Shown in pieces: positions 1-9,300 of a stretch of 64,000 bases of DNA; the first letter of the stretch is position 1, and each line of letters starts with the position of its first letter. A program made the translations under genes and the position numbers. Source of the stretch: an uncultured Bacteroides sp. (GTDB lineage Bacteria > Bacteroidota > Bacteroidia > Bacteroidales > Bacteroidaceae). The DNA is taken from the NCBI GenBank assembly GCA_900553185.1, contig USCT01000003.1, positions 115,711 to 179,710 of the forward strand, in the 5' to 3' direction. Under the pieces are notes generated by a model. That model was not told where the DNA came from. It searched no databases and worked only from the letters and a program-made list of their open reading frames with translations.

Positions 1-681
1 TCATTCGGAAAAACAGTTTCCTATAAAAGCGGTGCATACCTGATCATCGAACATACAGAAGCGCTGCACGTAGTCGATGTAAACAGCGGGAACCGTTCTA
101 AAGCCAGCAACGGACAGGAGGCCAATGCACTGGATGTTAATCTGGGGGCGGCTGATGAATTGGCCAGACAATTGCGACTGCGAGATATGGGAGGCATTAT
201 CGTTGTTGATTTTATCGATATGAATTTGGCCGAAAACCGCCAAAAACTTTATGAGCGAATGTGTCAGAATATGCAGAAAGACCGTGCCAAGCACAACATA
301 CTTCCGCTCAGTAAATTCGGCTTAATGCAAATCACACGTCAACGTGTACGTCCTGCCATGGACGTCACAACCGATGAAGATTGTCCTACCTGCTTTGGAA
401 AGGGAAAAATCAAACCTTCCATTCTTTTTACAGATACTCTGGAAAGTAAAATTGACTACCTGGTCAATAAGTTAAAAATGAAGAAATTCACCTTGCATAT
501 CCACCCGTATGTAGCAGCTTATGTCAATCAGGGTATTGTTTCCCTGAAAAGAAAGTGGCAAATGAAATACGGATTCGGTATCAAAGTCATTCCGAACCAG
601 AACTTGGCTTTCCTCCAATACAAGTTTTATGATGTATTCGGTGAGGAAATTGACATGAAAGAAGAGTTCGAAATTAAATAA
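1..681 (+). CDS. rng: Ribonuclease G/E family, 3' part (5' end outside window)
   Basis: The reading frame is open from the first base and ends at 681, giving the last 226 residues of an RNase G/RNase E catalytic core. The visible motifs are VVDVNSG and, about 40 residues later, VVDFIDM, which carry the two metal-binding catalytic aspartates of the family. A CPTCFGKG segment follows and corresponds to the zinc-link cysteines that hold the dimer together. The family cuts single-stranded RNA endonucleolytically in rRNA maturation and mRNA decay. The protein ends soon after the small C-terminal domain and has no long RNase E-like scaffold tail, so RNase G is the better name. The gene ends at a hairpin shared with the convergent downstream gene. 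Confidence 0.93.
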   Translation, partial: SFGKTVSYKSGAYLIIEHTEALHVVDVNSGNRSKASNGQEANALDVNLGAADELARQLRLRDMGGIIVVDFIDMNLAENRQKLYERMCQNMQKDRAKHNILPLSKFGLMQITRQRVRPAMDVTTDEDCPTCFGKGKIKPSILFTDTLESKIDYLVNKLKMKKFTLHIHPYVAAYVNQGIVSLKRKWQMKYGFGIKVIPNQNLAFLQYKFYDVFGEEIDMKEEFEIK

Positions 682-682
682 A

Positions 683-732
683 AAAGATGGCTGTATGTCT
701 ATTCGTTATTGAATCATACAGCCATCTTTATA
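683..732. terminator. Bidirectional terminator hairpin
   Basis: A 15-bp perfect stem (AAAGATGGCTGTATG pairing with CATACAGCCATCTTT, loop of 17 nt) sits between the convergent rng and ric genes. T-rich sequence follows on the plus strand and the A-run before it gives a T-run on the minus strand. Confidence 0.85.
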
Positions 733-757
733 ATATAACCCTATATAAGGGATGCTT

Positions 758-1489
758 TTATTTTACCCATTTTTCCTCCAGTCTTACTGCTTGCGGAAAA
801 ATTAAGTTATTCTCCAGATGAATATGCTCATAGAGATGTCCTACAAAATCTTCCAGTTCATGCATCAATAGCCGATAACTGTTACATCCGTCCTCAGGTA
901 CAGTAAATTGTCCGGTTAATTCTGCTATACGATGATAACGATTCCCTTCTCCTTCGTGCTCCATACGCATTACCCGAATCGGATTTGCGACTGTACCACA
1001 ATGCATCTGCCCGATAAATTGTTTTTGCTCCGCTGCCCCGAATAATTCCAACAAATAAGGAAACAAAACATTTTCCTCCTTCTGCAGATGCATCTCCAGA
1101 TCTTCCAGCGATTCAACAAACAACGAATGCAGTTCATGCAGTTCAGGATGAACTGCACCATGCACAGTTTCCACCTTCTCCAGCAAGGCTAAGATTTCCG
1201 GTCCACGACGACGAATATAGCGATGATGAATCTTCAACACATAATCTATCAATAGGTCCAACGGCCAGGTTGAGAATCCGTTTGATACCTTATAATCCGA
1301 TGATGATGTTTCCAACGCATCCAGAACTTCTTCCACTGAAACACCAGCGTTCCTACAGGCATTTTCCAAACAAACATCTCCATGGCAACAAAAATCAATG
1401 CCAAAATCAGAAAACACACGTGCCGTTGAATAATCGGCCGCAACAATCTGCCCTACCTCCCAGCTTTTATTCCAATTCTTCTTTTCCAT
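758..1489 (-). CDS. ric: Iron-sulfur cluster repair di-iron protein (RIC/ScdA/YtfE family)
   Basis: This is a 243-residue protein. The first ~60 residues form the ScdA_N domain, with the signature FGIDFCCHGD. The rest is a hemerythrin-like four-helix bundle with conserved metal-ligand patterns IHHRY, LQKEENVLFPYL, MRMEHEGEG and HLENNLIFPQ. RIC proteins carry a non-haem di-iron centre in the cytoplasm and help restore Fe-S clusters damaged by nitric oxide or peroxide. The length is typical for the family. It lies in a group of stress genes (Hsp20, Fur-type regulator, thioredoxin, OxyR), which fits that role. It is transcribed away from the Hsp20 gene and the two share a 421-bp intergenic region. 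The assignment is from motifs; the inducing signal is not visible. Confidence 0.93.
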   Translation of the reverse strand: MEKKNWNKSWEVGQIVAADYSTARVFSDFGIDFCCHGDVCLENACRNAGVSVEEVLDALETSSSDYKVSNGFSTWPLDLLIDYVLKIHHRYIRRRGPEILALLEKVETVHGAVHPELHELHSLFVESLEDLEMHLQKEENVLFPYLLELFGAAEQKQFIGQMHCGTVANPIRVMRMEHEGEGNRYHRIAELTGQFTVPEDGCNSYRLLMHELEDFVGHLYEHIHLENNLIFPQAVRLEEKWVK

Positions 1490-1910
1490 AAGTCTAAAAT
1501 AATCTCGTTGAATTAATCTTTATTCTGATGTTGCAAAGATCTATAACTTCGATGATATATTTTGTCACACATGTTACACCTGTCCCAACATATCATTCGT
1601 TTCTCGCCGAAACACAACAATATTTTCCATTTCATACATATATTGCCTGAATAAACAGACAAAACGTCTATTTTTTGTCAGTTTGACATTCCATCAATGG
1701 CAGAACATAAAAAATCAAATTTACATACTTTAAAAACTCCCGTATTTTGTTTAAATAGGTTTGCGCAAGTTTAAAATACCTCCTCAATTGCATCCAATAA
1801 CCTGTTGGCGGCATAACCTTTGCAGAATGACAGGTGAACCGACCGACCGGAAGGTGGGAAGGTCCAAGAAAATAAAGATAATAAATAACTTAAACATAGG
1901 AGGTTTAATT
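1490..1910. other. Divergent intergenic region, ric / hsp20
   Basis: These 421 bp contain no convincing gene. They are AT-rich and must hold both promoters. One short perfect palindrome, TGTCA-GTT-TGACA at 1676-1688, could be an operator, but it does not match a motif I can name. No CIRCE element (TTAGCACTC inverted repeat) was seen upstream of the Hsp20 gene. Confidence 0.6.
1898..1903 (+). promoter_or_regulatory. Strong Shine-Dalgarno site that fixes the Hsp20 start
   Basis: AGGAGG lies 7 nt before the ATG at 1911. Such sites are scarce in Bacteroidetes, and this one decides the start: an in-frame upstream start near 1761 would add 50 residues that do not resemble the family. Confidence 0.8.
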
Positions 1911-2348
1911 ATGATACCTGTTAGAAAATACAACAATCAGAATTGGTTACCAAGCATTTTTAATGACTTTTTCGATAACGATTGGATGGTAAAGACTAAC
2001 GCTACAGCACCGGCTATCAACGTAATTGAAAGCGATAAAGATTATAAAGTAGAAGTTGCTGCTCCGGGTATGACAAAAGACGATTTCAATATCCATTTGA
2101 GTGAAGACAATGAATTGGTCATCACGATGGAAAAGAAAAACGAAACAAAAGAAGAAGACAAAGAAAACAAGAAATACTTGCGTCGCGAGTTTTCTTACTC
2201 TAAGTTCCAGCAGGCTCTTGTTTTACCGGATGACGTAGAAAAAGAAAAAATTAACGCCAATGTTTCCGATGGAGTACTTACCATAGAATTACCGAAACGT
2301 ACACCAGAAGAAAAAGCAAAAATCAGTCGTCAGATTGAAATTCATTAA
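1911..2348 (+). CDS. Small heat-shock protein, Hsp20/alpha-crystallin family
   Basis: This 145-residue cytoplasmic chaperone has an alpha-crystallin domain covering about residues 35-135. The domain begins at the PAINVIESDKDYKVEVAAPG segment and ends with the family hallmark GVLTIELPK. The C-terminal IEI-type tail fits the I-x-I motif that packs subunits together. Members hold unfolding proteins in a soluble state without ATP and form large oligomers. The start at 1911 is chosen for the AGGAGG site and because the typical N-terminus MIPVRKY begins there. A terminator follows directly, so the gene is probably a single transcription unit. Highly expressed stress proteins are among the few Bacteroidetes genes with a strong ribosome-binding site, which fits here. 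Confidence 0.95.
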   Translation: MIPVRKYNNQNWLPSIFNDFFDNDWMVKTNATAPAINVIESDKDYKVEVAAPGMTKDDFNIHLSEDNELVITMEKKNETKEEDKENKKYLRREFSYSKFQQALVLPDDVEKEKINANVSDGVLTIELPKRTPEEKAKISRQIEIH

Positions 2349-2373
2349 TTTTCATCATTGATAACTTATCGGG

Positions 2374-2409
2374 AAATCCCCTTGCACAACGCTGCAGGGG
2401 GATTTTTTT
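2374..2409 (+). terminator. Rho-independent terminator of hsp20
   Basis: A GC-rich stem (AATCCCCTTGC against GCAGGGGGATT, with minor mismatch) is followed by a run of T residues. Confidence 0.85.
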
Positions 2410-2463
2410 GTCGCATTGCGGATAAAAGACAGCATTTACAACCAGATTGCAGAAACAGATATT

Positions 2464-2471
2464 TACCTTTG
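2464..2471 (+). promoter_or_regulatory. -7 promoter element for the Fur-family gene
   Basis: TACCTTTG matches the Bacteroidetes -7 consensus TAnnTTTG. It lies about 30 nt before the ATG at 2501. A longer in-frame start at 2447 would lie upstream of the transcript, so 2501 is the likely start. Confidence 0.6.
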
Positions 2472-2500
2472 TAATATCAGAATTTTCAACCTTCCGTACC

Positions 2501-2932
2501 ATGCATACAGAACAATACAGTACCATCCTTGAAGAAGTAGGCATCCGCCCAACTGCTACCCGCCTGCTTATCTACGGAACCATTGCCGGACTGACCGATA
2601 CATTCAGTTTAGGTAATCTGGAAGATTTGCTCCCCAGCATAGACAAGTCGGTCATCTTCCGAACACTGACACTTTTCCACAACCATCACCTCATCCATGG
2701 AGTAGACGATGGAAGCGGATCACACAAATACTGTCTCTGCCATAACCACGGTCATTGTCTGAACGAGGAAGCACATTGCCATTTCTACTGTGAACACTGC
2801 CAGAAAACTTACTGTCTGGACGAAGATAGTATTCCTCCCATTCGGTTACCGGAAGGATTCATTGCCAATAAAGTCAGTTATGTAGTAAAAGGTATCTGTA
2901 GTGAATGTGCCCGGAAAGAGCAGAAACGATGA
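2501..2932 (+). CDS. Fur-family metal-responsive transcriptional regulator
   Basis: This 143-residue protein has the Fur layout. The N-terminal winged helix includes GIRPTATRLLIYGTI and SVIFRTLTLF, the DNA-recognition part. The C-terminal dimerisation domain has two CxxC pairs (CEHC and, near the end, CSEC) that would hold a structural zinc. A His/Cys-rich stretch (HNHGHC, EAHCHFYCEHC) may add metal ligands. Which metal or signal it reads (Fur, Zur or PerR type) cannot be told from the sequence. Its place beside ric, thioredoxin and oxyR favours an oxidative-stress or metal-homeostasis role, which is inference. It is transcribed from its own promoter and is convergent with the thioredoxin operon. 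Confidence 0.88.
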   Translation: MHTEQYSTILEEVGIRPTATRLLIYGTIAGLTDTFSLGNLEDLLPSIDKSVIFRTLTLFHNHHLIHGVDDGSGSHKYCLCHNHGHCLNEEAHCHFYCEHCQKTYCLDEDSIPPIRLPEGFIANKVSYVVKGICSECARKEQKR

Positions 2933-2933
2933 C

Positions 2934-2975
2934 AAAAAAGACCGGATACCCCTGTCACGAGGTCACCGGCCTTTC
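2934..2975 (-). terminator. Terminator of the thioredoxin operon
   Basis: The stem is AAAGG-a-CCGG against CCGGCCTTT, with one bulged A. On the minus strand it is followed by a run of six T. A second small hairpin (ACTTCCGGTT/AACCGGGAGT, 2995-3018) lies closer to the stop codon. Confidence 0.55.
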
Positions 2976-3024
2976 CTCATAGGCTTTCAGTTGACTTCCG
3001 GTTCTGAAACCGGGAGTTGTTCTA

Positions 3025-3387
3025 TCATGCATTCAGCAATACTTTCTGGATAGCATCTTTCAGTGCATGCTTGGGCATAGCTCCCTGTGCCATCTGCGGG
3101 GAACCCGTCATCGGAATGAACAACAACGAAGGTACACTACGGATTCCAAACAAAGCAGCCAATTCCTCTTCTGCATCCACATCAATCTTATAAATGTCCA
3201 CTTTACCCTCGTATTCGCCTGCCAGCTCATCCAATACAGGAGCCAGCATTTTGCACGGGCCACACCAGGTAGCGTAAAAATCAATCAGTGCCGGACGTTC
3301 GCCGAGGAACTTCCACTCGTTGGGGTTCGTTTCGTAGTTTGCTACTTTGGTCAAAAAATCTGCTTTTGTCAAATGAGTTGCTTTCAT
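3025..3387 (-). CDS. trxA: Thioredoxin
   Basis: This is a 120-residue thioredoxin with the active site FYATWCGPCKM (Cys42 and Cys45), the downstream VDAEEELAALFGIRSVPSLL segment and the conserved cis-proline in SVPS. It reduces disulfides in cytoplasmic proteins and takes electrons from thioredoxin reductase, which is not in the window. No signal peptide is seen. It follows the Cys-rich membrane protein gene by 26 bp and is read from the same promoter. That promoter is divergent from oxyR, so OxyR control is plausible. Confidence 0.95.
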   Translation of the reverse strand: MKATHLTKADFLTKVANYETNPNEWKFLGERPALIDFYATWCGPCKMLAPVLDELAGEYEGKVDIYKIDVDAEEELAALFGIRSVPSLLFIPMTGSPQMAQGAMPKHALKDAIQKVLLNA

Positions 3388-3413
3388 AATCTTCTATGTT
3401 TTAATGTTATTAC

Positions 3414-3650
3414 TTAATTCTTTTTATTCTGGTAAGGCTTTACAAAATCCTTATAGATAGCCTTTGTTTCTGTAGGAGTACTACATCCACCGCAACAGCA
3501 TCCTTTATTCAGGACAACCAATCCAACGAACAAGACTCCCAACATGAGCAGGAAATAATCACCTGCATACAAGCCGTAAGAAGCACCGCCTACTCCAGCT
3601 ATCAGACGTATCCATCTGGAAATATCCCAATTATTAAACAAATTACCCAT
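3414..3650 (-). CDS. Small Cys-rich membrane protein upstream of thioredoxin
   Basis: The protein has 78 residues with two hydrophobic segments, about 13-28 and 31-48. These are followed by a cysteine cluster (Cys51, 52, 53 and 56, in NKGCCCGGC) and a charged tail. The N-terminal part resembles the short DUF2892-type inner-membrane domain, although I cannot confirm the family. It is the first gene of the two-gene unit with thioredoxin, 26 bp upstream, and is read from a consensus promoter facing oxyR. This suggests a redox or metal-binding partner at the membrane, which is inference. Confidence 0.75.
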   Translation of the reverse strand: MGNLFNNWDISRWIRLIAGVGGASYGLYAGDYFLLMLGVLFVGLVVLNKGCCCGGCSTPTETKAIYKDFVKPYQNKKN

Positions 3651-3675
3651 AGCTTCTGTTTTTAGGTTTCTGATA

Positions 3676-3706
3676 CAAAAGTAATACTGACCACTAGGTT
3701 ATACAA
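3676..3706 (-). promoter_or_regulatory. Promoter of the membrane protein-thioredoxin operon
   Basis: On the minus strand it reads TTG-N20-TACTTTTG, matching the Bacteroidetes -33/-7 pattern. It lies 26 bp before the start codon at 3650. Confidence 0.65.
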
Positions 3707-3726
3707 CAGTTTTTTCCTATCTTCGT

Positions 3727-3741
3727 ATAGACAAAATCTAT
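3727..3741 (+). promoter_or_regulatory. Candidate OxyR box before oxyR
   Basis: ATAG-N7-CTAT matches the half-operator of the E. coli OxyR consensus. It sits inside a larger inverted repeat (CTTCGtATAGA / TCTATCGAAG, 3721-3746) that ends at the oxyR start codon and lies just after a possible -7 element (TATCTTCG, 3718-3725). This placement suggests autoregulation. Confidence 0.55.
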
Positions 3742-3747
3742 CGAAGC

Positions 3748-4689
3748 ATGAATCTGCAACAAATGGAATATATCGTGGCACTGAACAAGTACCGCCACTT
3801 CGTACTGGCAGCCGAAGCATGTGGAGTCACCCAACCTACCCTGAGCGCCATGATTCAGAAACTGGAAGAGGAACTCGATGTAAAGGTATTTAACCGAGAC
3901 CGGAAGAAAATCGCTCCTACCCCCATCGGTGAAAAGATTATCCGTCAGGCACAGATTGCCTTGAACGAGACTCAACGCATCAAAGAACTGGTGGCCGATG
4001 AGACCGACAGCATGACCGGCAACCTGCGCATAGGTGTCCTGCCGACCATTGCTCCGTACCTGGTTCCAGATTTCATCCATCATTTCCGGAAAACTTATCC
4101 GGATGTCAACCTTTTCATCGACGAACGGGCCAATAAGGCACTGATTCAGGAACTGGAGTACGGAAACCTGGACATTGTACTGACTACGCCTCCGGAAGAC
4201 TCCGGAAACCTGCTGGAAATACCGGTCTACACCGAACGCTTTGTAGCCTATTTCTCCGAAAAATGCGACCAAGCTTGCCGGGCAATTACCACCAATAATC
4301 TGCCTGCGGAACAGATGTGGATACTAAGAGAAGGACACTGTGTACCAAACGGTTCTTTGGATTTTTGTAAGAACAAAGAAATAGGAAATCACATCTATGA
4401 AGCAGGAAGCATAGAGACCCTGATACGTATAGTCGACCGGAACGGAGGTTATACCATTATCCCAGAACTTCATATAAATTTCCTGACAAAAGAACAAAAA
4501 GAAAACATTCTGCCACTTCAAACAGATCCGCCCGCTCAGAGACGAGTATCTATACTGATTAAGGATGATTTTATCAGAGAACGGATGGTCAATGCCGTAT
4601 TTGATACGTTAAATATGATTCTTCCTCCACACATGATGGAAAAAAGATCCGGCAAACACTCCATCCGGTTAAGAAGCAGTAAAAATTAA
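3748..4689 (+). CDS. oxyR: Peroxide-sensing LysR-family regulator OxyR
   Basis: This is a 313-residue LysR-type regulator. The N-terminal winged helix (about residues 1-60) contains VTQPTLSAMIQKLEEEL, and the substrate-binding-like domain follows. The redox pair is present: EGHC at Cys198 and LDFC at Cys207. This is the nine-residue spacing and local motif of E. coli OxyR Cys199/Cys208, whose disulfide switches the protein on when peroxide appears. It is divergent from the membrane protein-thioredoxin operon, a usual target. An ATAG-N7-CTAT box lies just before its start codon. The cysteines make OxyR a much better call than a generic LysR regulator. Confidence 0.93.
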   Translation: MNLQQMEYIVALNKYRHFVLAAEACGVTQPTLSAMIQKLEEELDVKVFNRDRKKIAPTPIGEKIIRQAQIALNETQRIKELVADETDSMTGNLRIGVLPTIAPYLVPDFIHHFRKTYPDVNLFIDERANKALIQELEYGNLDIVLTTPPEDSGNLLEIPVYTERFVAYFSEKCDQACRAITTNNLPAEQMWILREGHCVPNGSLDFCKNKEIGNHIYEAGSIETLIRIVDRNGGYTIIPELHINFLTKEQKENILPLQTDPPAQRRVSILIKDDFIRERMVNAVFDTLNMILPPHMMEKRSGKHSIRLRSSKN

Positions 4690-4718
4690 AAAACAGAATA
4701 TCACACCAATTATTCAAA

Positions 4719-4755
4719 CAACGTATCGGCCCACTATCAAACAACCGGTACGTTG
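4719..4755. other. Inverted repeat between convergent oxyR and DUF1186-like gene
   Basis: CAACGTATCGG pairs with CCGGTACGTTG with one G-T wobble and a 15-nt loop. No T-run follows on either side, so it may be a weak terminator or a transcript-end hairpin. Confidence 0.4.
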
Positions 4756-4768
4756 GTCTCATCAATAT

Positions 4769-6220
4769 CTATTCCCCCAATTTCGTATAACGTTTATAAA
4801 TATCAAGATTGTAAATAATACCTATTTGCTTACAAGTAGCTATCTCGCGTGAGACAGTACGATAATCTCCGGCACAATTTTCATCCACAAGTCCGGTATC
4901 GTACAATACTTTCAGTTCAGGAAGAAGTTCGGAAGCATTCAAGTCCATCAATGTAATAGTAAGCAACCCTACAAGAGTTCCATCACAACAATATCTGTTT
5001 TCCAATTTTCCCTGATAAAAGACCAATAAATTACGAAACCATTCTATAACTTCGGCTCTACGCTCAGGCTGATGCCATACAATTTGGGCTACAGCTCCCA
5101 CCACACACAAACGGGCATACGTATACAATCCAGGAGTTTGCATATAATCCATCAATACCTCCAAACGGTCCTTACCCAACAAATAAACCGTAGGAATGTA
5201 TATATCATCCATAAAATCTCCTACATGATAATTATAAAACGCTTCATTCTGACGAAGTGTTTCAAGAACTACCGACAAAGAACTGGGATTACCCAGCTCA
5301 CCCAATAAAATCATGCAATGTATCATCACAGACGTATACGCAGAATTACAACGCTCCTGAATAATTCCTTCGCACGTACATCCCGTCTCAAAAAGGGTAA
5401 TTTGTTCAAGATCGGCTCTCAACTCATCATGTGGCAATGCCAGTATTTTCTGTATCAATTCATCAGGAAGTCGATTGGCATACTTTGGATCATATAGAAT
5501 CGGTACGATCCATTCATGCCTTACTGAAAGTTCGGTAGGATAATCAGGATGAATATACGAGTAGGGCTCCTCTTCTATATGAAACATATTTCCCAGATAA
5601 TTTCCCATCTTATGCAACATTCCCATTAAATGAGGAGGAATGTACTCACTTCCTTTACGGGGCTCTTTCATACCGGGAAGCAAATACAAGAAGTCACCAT
5701 TCAAAGCCTCATTCAGCCTGGAATAATACGTTGTAAGTTCCAGATTATCGGCCGCTACCAACAAATGTTTTCCATCCTTTCCAAACTCGTAATTAAACAA
5801 CGGAATATCTTCCGTATCTTCTTCGAGAATGTATTTTACATATCTGAAAGCAGAATCTGGCTCAATTCCTCCTTCTTCAGCAAAAGCTATCGCACCATAG
5901 ATCAAGTTATGCACTTCCTCATAGCTTACTTTAACCAATTGCTCATTTTGTTGAATCTTATGAATTTTTTCCTCGTAAGACAATCGATCCAGACTGAAAT
6001 GATAACTACATTTCATGACTCCCCGACAGAGCTTATCTATCAGGAAGCATCCCATAGTAAATGTCCCTTTGGTATGGCAACGGGTGACCAAAGCAAAAAC
6101 GATGTCAGCACCCTTCCAGTTTACTGATGCATAACAATCACCGATAGGCAATGTACGAACCTTCTGCTGCATGTACTGTTCAGGAGAAAGTTGTTTGAAT
6201 TTATTCTGTTTTTTTGCCAT
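4769..6220 (-). CDS. Uncharacterised protein with DUF1186-like region
   Basis: The protein has 483 residues with no signal peptide and no clear membrane segment, so it is probably cytoplasmic. The N-terminal part (about 20-75) has the pattern LPIGDCY...VTRCH...GCFLIDKLCRGV, a recurrent module in proteins of unknown role. The C-terminal half (about 235-480) is helical and HEAT-like. It starts at LPDELIQKILALPHDELRADLEQI and resembles DUF1186. No catalytic motif was found. It is flanked by oxyR (convergent) and carB and appears to be a single transcription unit. I do not recognise a function. Confidence 0.7.
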   Translation of the reverse strand: MAKKQNKFKQLSPEQYMQQKVRTLPIGDCYASVNWKGADIVFALVTRCHTKGTFTMGCFLIDKLCRGVMKCSYHFSLDRLSYEEKIHKIQQNEQLVKVSYEEVHNLIYGAIAFAEEGGIEPDSAFRYVKYILEEDTEDIPLFNYEFGKDGKHLLVAADNLELTTYYSRLNEALNGDFLYLLPGMKEPRKGSEYIPPHLMGMLHKMGNYLGNMFHIEEEPYSYIHPDYPTELSVRHEWIVPILYDPKYANRLPDELIQKILALPHDELRADLEQITLFETGCTCEGIIQERCNSAYTSVMIHCMILLGELGNPSSLSVVLETLRQNEAFYNYHVGDFMDDIYIPTVYLLGKDRLEVLMDYMQTPGLYTYARLCVVGAVAQIVWHQPERRAEVIEWFRNLLVFYQGKLENRYCCDGTLVGLLTITLMDLNASELLPELKVLYDTGLVDENCAGDYRTVSREIATCKQIGIIYNLDIYKRYTKLGE

Positions 6221-6283
6221 AATACATTTCTTGTTATCGTAAAATTAAAAGAATTCTTTTCAATAACGAATAATTCTAACGTT

Positions 6284-6331
6284 ATTTAAAAAAACAGCCG
6301 TTCCGTATCATTATTTTATACGGAACGGCTG
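6284..6331 (-). terminator. Terminator of the purF-carA-carB operon
   Basis: A perfect 14-bp stem (CAGCCGTTCCGTAT with ATACGGAACGGCTG, 9-nt loop) is followed on the minus strand by a run of seven T. Confidence 0.9.
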
Positions 6332-6362
6332 ATCATATTAATAAAAGTTATAAAAATATCTG

Positions 6363-9300
6363 CTATTTATATTCATCCCAGCTCTTAATCGCAATATCAT
6401 CGATACTCATTGAACAGAAGGCATTGATAAATGCACTGGCCAGGCGAGCATTGGTAACCAATGGAATATTCAGATCTACTGCAGCACGACGGATCTTATA
6501 ACCATTGTCAAGTTCGGTAGGAGTAAGATCACGAGGAATATTTACCACCATATCGATTTCTTTCTTATGAAGCATTTCCAAGGCCTGTGGATGTCCTTCT
6601 TCACTCGGCCAGTATACACGAGTATTCTCTACACCGTTTTCAGTAAGGAATTTTGAAGAACCACCGGTAGCATAAATATTATAACCTTTTGCCTTAAGGG
6701 CGCGAGCCGCCTGAAGCAAATCTACTTTCTGTTTCAGAGTACCTGTAGACATCAGAATATTCTTTTCCGGAATACGATAACCAACAGACAGCATAGCCTT
6801 CAGCACCGCACACGATGTATCGTCCCCCAAACAGCCTACTTCACCGGTAGACGACATATCTACACCCAATACAGGATCGGCCTTCTGCAAACGGTTGAAC
6901 GAGAACTGACTGGCCTTGATTCCTACATAATCAAGATCGAAGAGGTTCTTTTCGGGTTTCTCAACCGGCAATCCCAGCATAACTTTGGTAGCCAGTTCGA
7001 TAAAGTTAATTTTCAATACCTTGCTGACGAACGGGAAGGAACGGCTGGCACGCAGGTTACATTCGATAACCTTAATATCGTTTTCACGAGCCAGGAACTG
7101 AATGTTGAACGGACCGGAAATATTCAGTTCTTTGGCAATCTGACGAGAAATACGCTTGATACGGCGAACTGTTTCTACATACAGTTTCTGCGGTGGGAAC
7201 TGAATAGTCGCATCACCCGAATGAACACCAGCAAATTCAATGTGTTCACTGATAGCGTAACAAATGATTTCGCCGTTCTGGGCTACCGCATCCATTTCCA
7301 CTTCCTTGGCATGTTCGATGAACTGACTGACTACAACCGGGTGTTTCTTTGACACATTGGCAGCCAGCTGCAGGAAACGTTCCAGTTCTTCCTGGTTGGA
7401 ACATACATTCATGGCTGCTCCTGACAGCACATACGACGGACGAACCAGTACAGGGAATCCAACTTTCTTAATAAAAGCATTGATGTCTTCCATCGAAGTC
7501 AGTGCACTCCATTCCGGCTGGTCAACTCCGATGCGGTCAAGCATAGCAGAGAATTTGTCACGATCTTCGGCATTGTCAATACTCTTGGCTGAGGTTCCCA
7601 AAATATTTACATGTTGCGCATCCAAGCGTAACGCCAGGTTATTCGGAATCTGTCCACCGGTAGAAACAATCACACCATGTGGATTTTCCAGATCAAGAAT
7701 ATCCATTACACGTTCAAAGGTCAGTTCGTCAAAGTACAGACGGTCGCACATATCGTAATCGGTAGATACAGTTTCCGGATTATAGTTGATCATTACACTC
7801 CGGTAACCTTCCTTACGAATCGTATTCAGAGCCTGTACACCGCACCAGTCAAACTCAACAGAAGAACCGATACGGTAAGCACCTGAACCTAAAACTACAA
7901 TGCTCTTATGGTCGCCCAGATAATGCACGTCATTGGCCACACCACTGTATGTCAGATACAGATAGTTTGTTTGTGCCGGATATTCGGCAGCCAGCGTATC
8001 AATCTGTTTTACAACCGGCACAATGCCTACGCTCTTGCGGTGATTGCGGATAGCCAGACTGCCTTCTTCCATTTCGCCTTCGTATCCGATAGCACGAGCC
8101 ACCTGGAAATCAGAGAATCCCTGACGTTTGGCTTTGTAAAGTAGTTCATTCGGAAGCTGAGACAGCTGTTTATGATTGTTTCCCCACTCATGGAGTTCTT
8201 TCGAAGTCTGCATGATGTTCATCAGCTTGTCAAGGAACCACTTATCAATCTTGGTAAGGTCGTGAATCTGGTCAACGGTATAACCGGCACGCATGGCCTT
8301 TGAAATTACGAAAATACGCTTGTCTGTCGGTTCACGCAAAGCTTTGTCAACATCGGCAATCTGCAATTCCTTGTTTTCTACAAAACCGTGCATACCCTGG
8401 CCAATCATACGCAAACCTTTCTGAATAGCCTCTTCGAAAGTACGTCCGATCGCCATCACCTCACCTACAGATTTCATACTGGAACCCAGCTCACGGTCTA
8501 CACCGTGGAACTTACCCAAGTCCCAGCGAGGAATCTTGCACACCACATAGTCCAACGCGGGCTCAAAGAACGCAGAAGTCGTTTTAGTTACTGAATTCTT
8601 CAAATCGAACAAACCGTAACCCAAACCCAATTTAGCAGCAACGAAAGCCAATGGGTAACCGGTAGCTTTAGAAGCCAAGGCAGAAGAACGGCTCAGACGA
8701 GCATTTACTTCAATGACACGGTAATCTTCCGATTCAGGATCAAAAGCATATTGAACGTTACATTCACCTACGATACCGATGTGTCGGATGATGCGGATAG
8801 CCAGTTCACGCAACTTGTGATACTCACTGTTGGTCAGAGTCTGCGAAGGAGCGATTACAATAGACTCACCGGTATGGATACCCAGCGGGTCGAAGTTTTC
8901 CATGTTACATACCGTGATACAGTTGTCGAAGCGGTCACGCACAACCTCGTATTCTACTTCCTTCCAACCTTTCAGGCTCTTTTCTACCAAAACCTGCGGA
9001 GAGAAAGAGAATGCTTTTTCAGCCAGCACATTCAGTTCTTCTTCGTTATCGCAGAAACCTGAACCCAGTCCTCCTAATGCGTATGCCGCACGGATAATAA
9101 CCGGATAACCCAGTTCCTTGGCCGCACGACGAGCGTCTTCTATATTTTCTACGGCTTCACTCTTGATGGTCTTTACATGGATCTCATCCAGTTTCTGAAC
9201 GAACAACTCACGGTCTTCCGTATCCATGATGGCCTGTACCGGTGTACCAAGTACACGGGCATTATATTTTTCAAACACACCAGCCTTGTAAAGAGCTACA

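Noticed and set aside
1761..1910. 50-residue N-terminal extension of the Hsp20 protein
   Set aside because: The extra residues are not Hsp20-like and an AGGAGG site stands directly before the ATG at 1911.
1490..1910. CIRCE or other known heat-shock operator upstream of hsp20
   Set aside because: No TTAGCACTC-type inverted repeat was found; only a short TGTCA-GTT-TGACA palindrome.
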